Shown: piece by piece, positions 52,991 to 62,312 of the stretch
Numbering within the stretch: the first letter of the stretch is position 1
Layout of the letters: each line of letters opens with the position of its first letter
DNA from: Chryseobacterium sp. FH1
GTDB taxonomy: Bacteria; Bacteroidota; Bacteroidia; Flavobacteriales; Weeksellaceae
Direction of reading: 5' to 3'
Assembly (NCBI RefSeq): GCF_000735135.1
Contig: NZ_JPLZ01000005.1
Span: 62,001-126,000 of the forward strand
Length of the DNA stretch: 64,000 bases
Position numbers and translations under genes: made by a program
Notes under the pieces: generated by a model
The model's database searches: none
Told to the model about the DNA's origin: nothing
What the model saw: the letters and a program-made list of their open reading frames with translations, nothing else

Positions 52991-53004
52991 TGCAATCGAT
53001 TGCA
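52991..53004. promoter_or_regulatory. Candidate LacI-family operator, SusC side
   Basis: TGCAATCGATTGCA is a perfect 14-bp palindrome with a central CG. It lies 74 bases upstream of the SusC ATG. Together with the site at 52320 it suggests joint control of both arms by one LacI-type regulator encoded outside the window. Confidence 0.75.
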
Positions 53005-53078
53005 TTTTATTTGTCAGATTTCATGATACTATATATAAAGAAAAAAATTATTACTAATTATAAAACTAAAAAGTATCT

Positions 53079-56000
53079 ATGAGTGGTTTAAAACTAGGTA
53101 TCCAAAGCGCTTTTATAAAAACGACGATCGCATCTGTCTTTTTATTGCCGGCATTTGGATTAGCTCAAGAGTTGGTCAAGGTTTCCGGAAAGATTACTTC
53201 GGATCAAAGCAAACCTTTGCAAGGAGTTGAAGTTACGGTAAAGAATTCTAAATTCTCTACAATGACGAACAATGCAGGTAACTATGAGCTAAACGTACCG
53301 AAAAATGCAACACTTGTTATTCGTTCAAGAGGATTTGAAGAGCAGGAAGTTGGCGTGAATGGGCAAACTAGAATCAATGTCACATTATCCAAAGGAGACT
53401 CTCAAAAGGAAAATGCTATTGATGAAGTTGTGTTAGTAGGATATACGACTGTTTCTAAAAAAGACATTACCAATTCTATCTCATCTGTAAAAGGTGAGCA
53501 GTTGGCAGATATGCCTGTGAACAGTGCGGCAGAAGCAATCCAAGGTAGAATGGCGGGAGTTCAGGTGACTTTCGGAGAAGGTTCTCCAGGTTCTGATCCG
53601 GAAATCAAAGTAAGAGGTGGAACATCCATCACGCAGGACAATGCACCATTGTACATCGTAGATGGTATCCAAATGGATAATGCATTGACACTGATTTCTC
53701 CAAAAGAAATAGAATCTATCGAAGTTTTGAAAGATGCTTCTTCAACTTCCATCTATGGAGCGAGAGGTGCGAATGGAGTAGTTCTAATCACAACAAAAAG
53801 TGGTAGAAAAAATACTAAAACAACAGTTAACTATAACGGGTACACCGGGATCAGAACCATTGCGAAAACTTTGGACGTGATGAGCCCGTACGATTTTGTA
53901 CAGTACCAATACGAGTTGTACAACAGAGATGGTTATCAGGATTTGATGGACAAATTTGTAACGCTTTACGGTCCTTATTCTGAGATCGATCAATACAAAA
54001 CCATCCAAACAAGAGACTGGCAAGAAGAAGTTTTCGGAAAAGAAGCCTTTAACTTTACACACAACTTGAACATCTCTGGTGGTACTGCAACTTCTGCGTT
54101 CACATTATCTTTGAACCACGTGGAAGAAGATGGGATTATGATCAATTCCGGTTTCAAAAGAAATATGGCCAACTTCAAATATGATTTTGACATTAGCAAA
54201 AAATTAAAAGTTGGATTGACGGCAAGATATAGCCAAACCTTCATCAACGGTGCCGGAACAGCATCTACAGGTTCTCAAAGTACAAATAGACTTAGAAACG
54301 TGATCAGATACAGACCTTTCGAAAATGGATTGAGTACTGGAGCTGGTTCTGACGAGTTTGATACTGATGATTTCGCAGCAACTAACTTGGTAAATCCGGT
54401 ATTGTTGTCAAACAACGAGATCAGATACAACAATACAGACAACTTGTTCTTGAATGGTGTTATTACCTATAACATCGTTAAGGACTTAACTTTCAAAAGT
54501 GTAATTGGATATGTTCAGAATGATCAGGAACTTCAGCAGTTTTCAGGTCCGAAAACATATTTGTCAAGAACCAACGCAGATATGTCTGTGGTACAATTGA
54601 CCAACACACAAACAAGAAGAATCACGAATACCAATACATTAAATTACAAAAAGAAAATTGGTAATCACAAAATGGACTTCTTGCTAGGACAAGAGATCGT
54701 TCAAACAGATGGTGACAGATTGAACCTAAACGTAAAATGGTTGCCAACATCTTTGACTCCGGCTCAGGCTTTCGCAAACATTCAGTTAGCAATGCCACCA
54801 GCAGGGATGATTCAGGATGCGCCAGCAACTACAACTACTGTTGGTAGATTGGCATCGTTCTTCGCAAGAGCAAATTATATTTATAACAACAAATATATTG
54901 CTACTGTCTCTGTGAGAAGAGATGGATCCAACTCTTTTGGTCCAAACAACAGATGGGCAAACTTCCCATCAGCTTCATTGGCATGGAAAGTAGGAGAAGA
55001 AGATTTCTTGAAAGATTCTAGAATTGTAAACGACTTAAAACTTCGTTTGGGTTACGGACAGTCTGGAAATGATAGAATCACGCCATTCTTGTATGATACT
55101 TTCTACAGTCCATCAACTGATTTTGGTTATACAGGTGGAACAGGAATCATCACAGGATCTGCACCAGGAAACATTATGGCAAATCCTAACATCAAGTGGG
55201 AGGCAACTGTTTCTAGCAATGCTGGTATTGATTTCTCATTATTCAATAACAAAGTTTATGGATCTATCGATGGTTACATCACAGATACAAAAGATCTATT
55301 GTTATTAGCGAAAATTCCTCAGACTTCTGGATATGAATTCCAATATCAAAACTCTGGGAAAACTCAAAACAAAGGTTTGGAATTAGCTTTAGGAGCTATT
55401 GTTGTTAGCAATGATAACTTCACTTGGAAAACAGATTTCAACGTTGCACACAATCAGAATGTGATCAAAAGCCTTGGATCTTTGACAGAGTCTGGAACAG
55501 ATTATTACTTGGTTCCTTCAGGATGGGTGAATAACTTGTTCGATTTCAAAGTTCAAGTTGGTCAGCCAGTGGGGATGTTCTACGGTTATGTAACTGAGGG
55601 CAGATATGAAGTCAGTGATTTTGATTTTAATCCTGCTAACAATACTTACAAATTGAAAGATGGAATCCCTTCTACAACCAACGTTGCATTAGGAAACAGA
55701 GCGGCACAGCCAGGAGATTTGAAATTGAGAGATATCAATGGTGACGGAGTGATTGATACAAAAGATCAAACTGTACTTGGAAATGCGCAGCCTAAGTTTT
55801 ATGGAGGTTTCAACCAGACTTTCAAATACAAAAGTTTTGATATGAGTTTGTTCTTCAACTTCTCTGTTGGGAACAAGGTTTACAACGCCAACAAAATGGA
55901 GTTCACGACAAAATTCCAATACACGGATCAGAATATGTTCGCAGATATGGCAGACAGATTTAGATGGTTTGGTGATGATGGCGTAAAAGTTACAGACCCT

Positions 56001-56330
56001 ACCGCATTGGCAGCATTGAACGCCAATACAACAATGTGGACGCCATCAGGTGGAAACTATTTCTTGCATTCTTACGCAATCGAAGATGGATCTTTCTTGA
56101 GATTGAACAACGTGACACTTGGTTACACATTACCAAAAGATGCGCTGAAGATGCTAGGAATTTCCAACTTCAGACTTTATGCAACAGCCAACAACGTATT
56201 TACAATTACCGGTTATTCAGGATATGATCCAGAGGTGAGTACTAGAAAAAGTACGCTTACTCCAAACGTGGACTATGCAGCATTCCCACGTAGTAGATTT
56301 TTCCTAACAGGTGTTGATATAACTTTTTAA
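53079..56330 (+). CDS. SusC/RagA family TonB-linked outer membrane protein
   Basis: A 1083-residue outer-membrane importer. After a signal peptide (ends FGLAQ) there is a carboxypeptidase-regulatory-like domain (about 33-115; VSGKITSDQSKPLQGVEV), the TonB-box-like segment DEVVLVGYTTVSKKD, a plug with VRGGTSITQDNAPLYIVDG and SIYGARGANGVVLITTK, and a large barrel. Together with the SusD gene 10 bases downstream it imports oligosaccharides, here most likely pectin fragments judged by the neighbours. The first gene of the plus-strand arm. Confidence 0.95.
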   Translation: MSGLKLGIQSAFIKTTIASVFLLPAFGLAQELVKVSGKITSDQSKPLQGVEVTVKNSKFSTMTNNAGNYELNVPKNATLVIRSRGFEEQEVGVNGQTRINVTLSKGDSQKENAIDEVVLVGYTTVSKKDITNSISSVKGEQLADMPVNSAAEAIQGRMAGVQVTFGEGSPGSDPEIKVRGGTSITQDNAPLYIVDGIQMDNALTLISPKEIESIEVLKDASSTSIYGARGANGVVLITTKSGRKNTKTTVNYNGYTGIRTIAKTLDVMSPYDFVQYQYELYNRDGYQDLMDKFVTLYGPYSEIDQYKTIQTRDWQEEVFGKEAFNFTHNLNISGGTATSAFTLSLNHVEEDGIMINSGFKRNMANFKYDFDISKKLKVGLTARYSQTFINGAGTASTGSQSTNRLRNVIRYRPFENGLSTGAGSDEFDTDDFAATNLVNPVLLSNNEIRYNNTDNLFLNGVITYNIVKDLTFKSVIGYVQNDQELQQFSGPKTYLSRTNADMSVVQLTNTQTRRITNTNTLNYKKKIGNHKMDFLLGQEIVQTDGDRLNLNVKWLPTSLTPAQAFANIQLAMPPAGMIQDAPATTTTVGRLASFFARANYIYNNKYIATVSVRRDGSNSFGPNNRWANFPSASLAWKVGEEDFLKDSRIVNDLKLRLGYGQSGNDRITPFLYDTFYSPSTDFGYTGGTGIITGSAPGNIMANPNIKWEATVSSNAGIDFSLFNNKVYGSIDGYITDTKDLLLLAKIPQTSGYEFQYQNSGKTQNKGLELALGAIVVSNDNFTWKTDFNVAHNQNVIKSLGSLTESGTDYYLVPSGWVNNLFDFKVQVGQPVGMFYGYVTEGRYEVSDFDFNPANNTYKLKDGIPSTTNVALGNRAAQPGDLKLRDINGDGVIDTKDQTVLGNAQPKFYGGFNQTFKYKSFDMSLFFNFSVGNKVYNANKMEFTTKFQYTDQNMFADMADRFRWFGDDGVKVTDPTALAALNANTTMWTPSGGNYFLHSYAIEDGSFLRLNNVTLGYTLPKDALKMLGISNFRLYATANNVFTITGYSGYDPEVSTRKSTLTPNVDYAAFPRSRFFLTGVDITF

Positions 56331-56340
56331 TTCAAAAAAA

Positions 56341-58161
56341 ATGAAACTTAACAGATTAATTTCGATTTTAAGTTGTTTAATAATAGTCCTCACATTCACA
56401 TCTTGTGAAGATTTCTTGGATGCGGAAAATATTTCTAATTCAAACGAACAACAACAATTTGACAGCACGGCAGACACATTTACAGCATTGATCGGTGTTT
56501 ATAACCAAGTAATGGGTGATGATGGCTACGGACAAAGACTGAACTTGTATTATCCACAATCAGGGGATGATTTCAAAACTTCAGGAGATTTCAACTGTAA
56601 CGATAGAAGAGGTCTTAGTGCTTATGGTGCTTGTACTTCAAATCCAGATCTTAACAGACCATTCCTTAAGTTATATTCAGGTATTGAAAGAGCAAATCTT
56701 GTGATCAAAAATATTCCTTTGTCTCAAGTTTTCCAGACAGGTTCTAATTCAGAGAAAGCTTTGATGAACAGATATCTAGGAGAAGCTTACACATTGAGAG
56801 CACAATTCTACTATGACTTGATCAAGAACTGGGGCGATGTTCCAATGCAATTGGTTCCTTCTTCAGATTTGGAGTCAGTTTATCTTCCAAAGACAGACAG
56901 AGACGTGATCTACGAACAAATGCTTGCTGATTTGGAAACTGCAGCGACATTGGTTCCTTGGAGATCGGAAGCTGGAGGAAGCAATACTAGAATTACAAAA
57001 GCAGCTGTGAAAGGTCTTAGAGCAAGAATTGCCTTGGCCAGAGCTGGCTACTCTCTTAGAAGAGAACCAAGAATCATGGCTCAAGGGTCAAACCCACAGG
57101 TTTATTACAAAATCGCTTACGATGAATGTAAAGACATTATCACAAAAGGGGATCATGGATTGAATGCTAATTTCGAAGCAGTTTTCAGAGCATTGCATGA
57201 CAATACAGAAGATGCGGCTCACGAAGTAATCTATGCTGCTGGTGCATTTGGAGGTAACTCTAGAACAGACAGTAAAATTGGATACTATAACGGAATGAGA
57301 CACGACAATGCTTCTTCTTGGCAGAGTAGTGGTGGAATCAATGCTATCGCAACTTACTTCTACGAGTTCGGGAAGTTTGATGGAAGAAGAGATATCACTG
57401 TGGCTTCGATTCAAATCAATGGAAGTAATCAAGCAATTCCAACAACTGGTGTTTTATCTACAGATGGTAAATTCAGAAAATCTTGGACTAATATTACGGG
57501 AACATCTCAAAACCTTGCGATTGACTGGCCAATGTTCAGATATTCTGACATACTTCTTATGTTTGCAGAGGCAGACAACGAGTTGAATGGTTCTCCTTCT
57601 GCAGAAGCAATTAATGCAGTTCAACAAGTTAGAAACCGTGCTTATGCAGCAAACCTTGGACAGGCGGGAAGTATCCCAACGGACAAAACTGGATTCTTTA
57701 ATTATATCGTTCAAGAGAGATTGCTAGAATTTGGTGGAGAAGGATTGAGAAAATATGACTTGATCCGTTGGAATCTTTTGGCAACAAAGATTGCTGAGAC
57801 AAAACAAAACCTTTCACTATTGTTGAATGGTTCTGGCAAATATGCAAATGTTCCTTCTTACATTTATTACAAAGCGTCGCCTTACGACAGAACAAGAACA
57901 GCAGCGGCTCAAATTGCAGCAATGGATTATTACGTTCCTGCAGGTGTGAGCAAAGCAGATGTTTTCTACACGCCATCGGTAGCAGAAACACCAACTGGAT
58001 ACGTAAGAGCTAACTGGAGAGCAGCAATGACGGCAACTTACATCAATGATCCTGCTAAAGGATATGCCCAATACTTTGAGGCAAACAGAAAAGAGCTGTT
58101 CCCAATCTATGATGATATCATCTTATCAAACTATAATCTAAAACAAGATTACGGCTACTAG
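56341..58161 (+). CDS. SusD/RagB family nutrient-binding lipoprotein
   Basis: A 606-residue surface glycan-binding lipoprotein (signal ends FTSC, Cys22) with the N-terminal helix bundle (FLDAENISNSNEQQQFDS) and the SusD C-terminal domain, which includes RWNLLATKIAETKQNL and FDGRRDITVASI-like segments. It forms the lid of the SusC importer. It starts 10 bases after the SusC stop codon. The 247 bases after it hold a hairpin (58226-58254) but no other gene. Confidence 0.94.
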   Translation: MKLNRLISILSCLIIVLTFTSCEDFLDAENISNSNEQQQFDSTADTFTALIGVYNQVMGDDGYGQRLNLYYPQSGDDFKTSGDFNCNDRRGLSAYGACTSNPDLNRPFLKLYSGIERANLVIKNIPLSQVFQTGSNSEKALMNRYLGEAYTLRAQFYYDLIKNWGDVPMQLVPSSDLESVYLPKTDRDVIYEQMLADLETAATLVPWRSEAGGSNTRITKAAVKGLRARIALARAGYSLRREPRIMAQGSNPQVYYKIAYDECKDIITKGDHGLNANFEAVFRALHDNTEDAAHEVIYAAGAFGGNSRTDSKIGYYNGMRHDNASSWQSSGGINAIATYFYEFGKFDGRRDITVASIQINGSNQAIPTTGVLSTDGKFRKSWTNITGTSQNLAIDWPMFRYSDILLMFAEADNELNGSPSAEAINAVQQVRNRAYAANLGQAGSIPTDKTGFFNYIVQERLLEFGGEGLRKYDLIRWNLLATKIAETKQNLSLLLNGSGKYANVPSYIYYKASPYDRTRTAAAQIAAMDYYVPAGVSKADVFYTPSVAETPTGYVRANWRAAMTATYINDPAKGYAQYFEANRKELFPIYDDIILSNYNLKQDYGY

Positions 58162-58225
58162 GAACCAGTTTCCTATTCTATTGAATTTTTAAGTTTTTAT
58201 ATTTTTAATTTTTTTTGAAGATTCA

Positions 58226-58254
58226 CTCTATCAGAGTTTTATACTCTGGTAGAG
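58226..58254. repeat. 12-bp hairpin between susD and pectate lyase
   Basis: CTCTATCAGAGT pairs with ACTCTGGTAGAG (one G-U) over a 5-base loop. No T run follows, so it is more likely a processing/stability structure or a dispersed palindrome than a strong terminator. Confidence 0.65.
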
Positions 58255-58408
58255 CTGATTCTAAGGACTTTGTTGTCTTTAATCAAAAAATAAATTCGCG
58301 CTTATTATTTCGAATTAGTTAATGAAAAAGGTCTGAAGAAGAAAACACTAATTACAATAATTAAAACATTTTTTTACCTGAAACAATTAACTCATTAAAT
58401 ATAATTAG

Positions 58409-60976
58409 ATGAATAAAATTAAATTACTTTATGTTTTCCTATTGCTTGCTTTCACGCAGGTGACGGGACAATCTGTTACACTCGGTGAGTCGGGTGGATG
58501 GCTGGAAACTGCCTACGTAAAATGGCAACCTGTAGAAGGTGCCGGAAGATACAATGTTTACTACTCCGGCGAAGGTGTTGTAAACAAAAAGATTGATGAC
58601 TATTTGATCCGTAGCTACGGTTCATATTTCAGAGCTGATGTTCTAGGACTTAAAGGTGGTTCTTACACGATCTCTGTGAATCCCGTAATCGGTGGAGTAG
58701 AAGCGCAAGGTGCCACTACAAGCACACTAACAGTTTTGCCTCACGACAGAAACGGTTTTGCTTTTGCAAACGGAAGAGTTCCTGGAGGTTACAAAGCAGA
58801 CGGAACGCCTAAGGATAATGCAGTTATTATTTACATTACTCAAAATAGCAAAAATACTGTTGCTTTTGATGTTGTAACGAACAATAAGGGAAACACAACA
58901 AACTACGTTGGATTCCAAAACATTATTTCTGGAATCAAAAAAGGGTATGAAAACAGACCTTTCATTTTCAGATTGGTTGGGAATATCACAGATTTCGCTA
59001 CGATGGAAGGTGGAGACCTTGTTTTGGAAAATAAAAACAATACAAATAGCTACATTACTGTAGAAGGTGTTGGAAACGATGCTACTGCAAACGGATGGGG
59101 AATTCGTGTGAAAAATGCGACAAACATCCAGATCAACAATCTTGGTTTCCTAAACTGCGATAGTAGTGAAGGTGACAACATCGGGATGCAACAAAATAAC
59201 ACACACATCTGGGCTCACAACAATGACTTGTTCTACGGAAACGCTGGTAGCGACGCAGATCAGATCAAAGGTGACGGTGCATTGGACAACAAAGGAACTA
59301 CTTTCGCAACTTACGCTTACAACCACTTCTGGGATTCTGGAAAAGGAAGTTTGCTAGGATTGAGTGAAGGTTCTAATGCAGGATTGTACGTGACGTACCA
59401 CCACAACTGGTTTGATCATTCAGACTCTAGACATCCAAGAGTTCGTTACTACTCAGCTCACATTTACAACAACTATTTTGACGGCGTTTCGAAATATGGT
59501 TCAGGTTCTACTTTGGGTTCTTCTCTTTTTGTAGAAAACAACTATTTCAGAAACTCAAAAAATCCAATGATGATCTCTATGCAGGGAACAGACGTTTGGA
59601 GTCCATCAAAACAACAAAACGATCCAGGCAACCAAGGAACATTCTCTGGTGAAAATGGTGGAATGATCAAAGCATTCAACAACTTAATTGATACAGACAT
59701 CGCAACCAACTCTATGCGTTTTGTAGCTTATGGAGATCCTTCTCCTGAGTTCAATATTCCTGGAAAAATCAGTTCTACTGTAGATTTTGATGCTTTTTTA
59801 GCGACAACTCGTGGTGAGGAAGTTCCAAACACAGTGAAATCTTTCAGAGGTGCTAACACTTACAACAACTTTGACACAGATGCAGATCTATATGTGAAAA
59901 ATCTAGTAGTTGAAGAGCCAACTGTTGCCAGAGATAAGGTTAAGGTTTATGCTGGTAGAGTACAAGGTGGAGACATCAAATGGACTTTTGACAATGCTGT
60001 AGATGATAAATCTTATGCAGTGATTCCAGCGCTTAAAGCTTTGCTTACTGCTTACGGAACTTCTTTGGTATATATTCAAGCAGAAGCTCCAAGTAGCCAA
60101 ACATTGGTAAATACTTCTGGAAACAAAGATCAAACAGTTGCAGAAAATGTTGCAATCGCACCGATCGTATTTACTTGGGGTGGAGATGCAACAGATGTTG
60201 CAATTACAGGATTACCAGCAAATGGACTTACAGTTGTGAAAAATGCAAGTGCTAAAACAGCTACTATCACTGGAACGCCTACGGCAAGCACTACTTATTC
60301 AGTAACTACAACAGGTGGATCAGGAGCATCAATCTCAATCAGTGGTTCTGTTACTGTTGGAACTACACCTCCTCCTGCAAGTGGTGGTGAGATTCACAAC
60401 TTTACAGTTTCTGGAAAAGAGAGTACATTCTATTCGATCACTGGAAATATGAACTCTACAAATGGTTCCCAAACTTACGACGGATTGACATTGACAAAAC
60501 GTATCAAATTGGAATCTTCTACTAATATCAGTTATACAACAACAGAAGAATCTACTTTAACTTTAGTTTTTGATGCAGATTTTAGCAAAAAAATAAAATT
60601 CAACGGAGAAAACTACACGGCAACAAATGGTGTTCTTGTAATTCCAAATGTTCCAGCAGGTACACACGCTATCACAAAAGGTGACACGACTAACTTGTTC
60701 TACATCAAAACAGCTTATGCAAATATGGCGACAAGTGATATCAACAAACCTCAAGTGTCTGTTTATCCAAATCCAGTTTCTGATGTATTGAGAATCAACA
60801 CTGCTGGACAGAAAATTCTTAGCGTGAAAGTTTACAGCTTTGCTGGAAATGTAGTTAAGAATATTGTTGATGTAAAAGGAGATTCAGTTGATTTGAGTAA
60901 TCTTAACACAGGAAACTATATCGTGACTATCACAACAGATAAAGGTACAGTGACCAAAAAAATTATCAAAAAATAA
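58409..60976 (+). CDS. Multidomain pectate lyase (PL1) with T9SS sorting domain
   Basis: An 855-residue secreted enzyme. Order of parts: signal peptide (ends TQVTGQ, about 22), a fibronectin III-like domain (about 25-110), a right-handed beta-helix pectate lyase of PL1 type (about 115-520) with THIWAHNNDLFYG, the DADQIKGDGALD segment, and the catalytic HHNWFDHSDSRHPRVRY; an Ig-like domain (about 560-650), an uncharacterised beta-rich module (about 665-775) and a type A T9SS sorting domain (VYPNPVSDVLRINT to TKKIIKK). It cleaves pectate outside the cell by beta-elimination. Not adjoining a regulator; it probably belongs to the SusCD transcript. Confidence 0.93.
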   Translation: MNKIKLLYVFLLLAFTQVTGQSVTLGESGGWLETAYVKWQPVEGAGRYNVYYSGEGVVNKKIDDYLIRSYGSYFRADVLGLKGGSYTISVNPVIGGVEAQGATTSTLTVLPHDRNGFAFANGRVPGGYKADGTPKDNAVIIYITQNSKNTVAFDVVTNNKGNTTNYVGFQNIISGIKKGYENRPFIFRLVGNITDFATMEGGDLVLENKNNTNSYITVEGVGNDATANGWGIRVKNATNIQINNLGFLNCDSSEGDNIGMQQNNTHIWAHNNDLFYGNAGSDADQIKGDGALDNKGTTFATYAYNHFWDSGKGSLLGLSEGSNAGLYVTYHHNWFDHSDSRHPRVRYYSAHIYNNYFDGVSKYGSGSTLGSSLFVENNYFRNSKNPMMISMQGTDVWSPSKQQNDPGNQGTFSGENGGMIKAFNNLIDTDIATNSMRFVAYGDPSPEFNIPGKISSTVDFDAFLATTRGEEVPNTVKSFRGANTYNNFDTDADLYVKNLVVEEPTVARDKVKVYAGRVQGGDIKWTFDNAVDDKSYAVIPALKALLTAYGTSLVYIQAEAPSSQTLVNTSGNKDQTVAENVAIAPIVFTWGGDATDVAITGLPANGLTVVKNASAKTATITGTPTASTTYSVTTTGGSGASISISGSVTVGTTPPPASGGEIHNFTVSGKESTFYSITGNMNSTNGSQTYDGLTLTKRIKLESSTNISYTTTEESTLTLVFDADFSKKIKFNGENYTATNGVLVIPNVPAGTHAITKGDTTNLFYIKTAYANMATSDINKPQVSVYPNPVSDVLRINTAGQKILSVKVYSFAGNVVKNIVDVKGDSVDLSNLNTGNYIVTITTDKGTVTKKIIKK

Positions 60977-61041
60977 CCCTACATAATTTAATGTCAATCT
61001 GTAGATTTCAGATCGCATTATTTAAATGTTAAATATTACAG

Positions 61042-61067
61042 GTTTTCATCCCGAACGGGGTGAAAAC
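61042..61067. repeat. 11-bp hairpin between pectate lyase and pectinesterase
   Basis: GTTTTCATCCC pairs with GGGGTGAAAAC (one G-U) over a 4-base loop GAAC. It is GC-richer than the surrounding spacer and resembles dispersed palindromes. No T run follows. Confidence 0.65.
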
Positions 61068-61203
61068 TTGTATATTTAAAAAAGGTTCATATTTTTTAAG
61101 CTTTTTAATATGAAAGTTTAATGACATTGAAACCTTAGAAATTAAAACAATATTTATTACAAATCATTATTAAATATTGCAAACAAAAAATTAGAAATTA
61201 AAA

Positions 61204-62229
61204 ATGAAGCAGTCCAAAATCAAAAACTTTTTATTGTTTTTTTCTTTCGTTCTCGTTTTGATGAGTATCAATTCTTTCAGCATTATCAATCGTGATTCTG
61301 AAAAAATTTATACAGTCGCAAAAGACGGTTCTGGAGATTTCACAACAGTACAAGAAGCGATTGATGCAGTAGGAAACGGACTTCAAGCTACTTCTAAAAT
61401 TATTATCAAAAAAGGAACTTACAGAGAGAAGATCACAGTTCCGGCAACCAAAGGTCCGATCACTTTTGAAGGTGAAAGTCTTAAAGAAACGATTATCGTA
61501 AATGATGATTATGCCTCAAAGAAAAATGCCGATGGTAAAGAATTCGGAACTACTGGTTCTTCCACTATTTTTATTTTCTCAGATAATTTCTCAGCCAAAA
61601 ATATCACGTTCCAAAATGACGCTGGCAAAGTCGGACAAGCTGTTGCAGTTTTAATTACTGGCGACCGCGCGATTTTCGAAAACTGTAGATTTCTCGGATT
61701 TCAGGACACATTATATTTGAAAGGTCAGCAAGACGATCCTTCAAAAGCGAAAGAAATCAGACATTACTTCAAAAACTGTTACATCGAGGGAACCACGGAT
61801 TTTATTTTCGGTGCAGCAACGGCAGTTTTCCAAAATTGCGAGATTTATGCGAAAGAATCTGCAACTTATCTCACCGCGGCTTCAACCCCGGAAGGTAAAA
61901 AGTTTGGTTTTGTTTTTATCGATTGCAAAATCACGGGCGATGCAAAATCTCAATCCGTTTATCTCGGCAGACCTTGGCGACCATTTGCGAAAACAGTTTT
62001 CATAAATACAGAAATCAGCGATGTCATCAAACCAGAAGGTTGGCACAATTGGAACAAACTAGATGCGGAGAAAACCACATTCTACGGAGAATTCAATTCC
62101 AAAGGAATCGGAGCCAATTCTGAAAAACGAGTTTCCTGGTCTCATCAATTATCAAAGAAAGAAGCTAAAGAATATTCCATCAAAAACATCCTCGGAGGAC
62201 AAGACAATTGGAATTTCAAAATGAAATAA
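61204..62229 (+). CDS. Pectin methylesterase (pectinesterase, CE8)
   Basis: The enzyme removes methyl esters from polygalacturonate, making it accessible to the pectate lyase. The 341-residue protein has an N-terminal hydrophobic signal/anchor (about 8-27), the opening TVAKDGSGDFTTVQEAIDAV and all active-site motifs: GQAVA with Gln145, GFQDTL with Asp168, TTDFIFG with Asp199, and LGRPWR with Arg256. It ends before a GC-rich spacer repeat and a DUF4861 gene. The start at 61204 is the only plausible ATG. Confidence 0.95.
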   Translation: MKQSKIKNFLLFFSFVLVLMSINSFSIINRDSEKIYTVAKDGSGDFTTVQEAIDAVGNGLQATSKIIIKKGTYREKITVPATKGPITFEGESLKETIIVNDDYASKKNADGKEFGTTGSSTIFIFSDNFSAKNITFQNDAGKVGQAVAVLITGDRAIFENCRFLGFQDTLYLKGQQDDPSKAKEIRHYFKNCYIEGTTDFIFGAATAVFQNCEIYAKESATYLTAASTPEGKKFGFVFIDCKITGDAKSQSVYLGRPWRPFAKTVFINTEISDVIKPEGWHNWNKLDAEKTTFYGEFNSKGIGANSEKRVSWSHQLSKKEAKEYSIKNILGGQDNWNFKMK

Positions 62230-62247
62230 ATCAGAAGCGTCCAAAAA

Positions 62248-62280
62248 ACTCCCCCTCCTGTTGGAGAGGGTTGGAGAGCG
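62248..62280. repeat. GC-rich spacer repeat (CTCCCCCTCC ... GGAGAGGG)
   Basis: An inverted-repeat-like stretch with CCCCCTCC, TGTT and GGAGAGGG followed by a direct repeat of TTGGAGAG lies in the 83-base gap between the pectinesterase and DUF4861 genes. Its base composition is unlike the neighbours. Such elements are common in spacers of flavobacteria. Confidence 0.55.
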
Positions 62281-62312
62281 GAAAAACTTCGCGCAAAAAA
62301 ATAAATTTAAAA

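Larger units (their letters stand above)
52284..53078. promoter_or_regulatory. 795-base divergent control region of the pectin locus
   Basis: This AT-rich region separates the kduI operon from the SusC operon and contains no ORF. Two LacI-type operator candidates lie near its two ends (52320-52333 and 52991-53004). No exact TAnnTTTG promoter could be fixed. The middle part is very rich in T and A with runs such as TTAATTAA, and I see no further gene or RNA in it. Confidence 0.75.

Noticed and set aside
62208-62312. Extended N-terminus of the DUF4861 protein
   Set aside because: The 35 extra residues come from a GC-rich spacer repeat and overlap the pectinesterase gene; the ATG at 62313 starts a proper lipoprotein signal.
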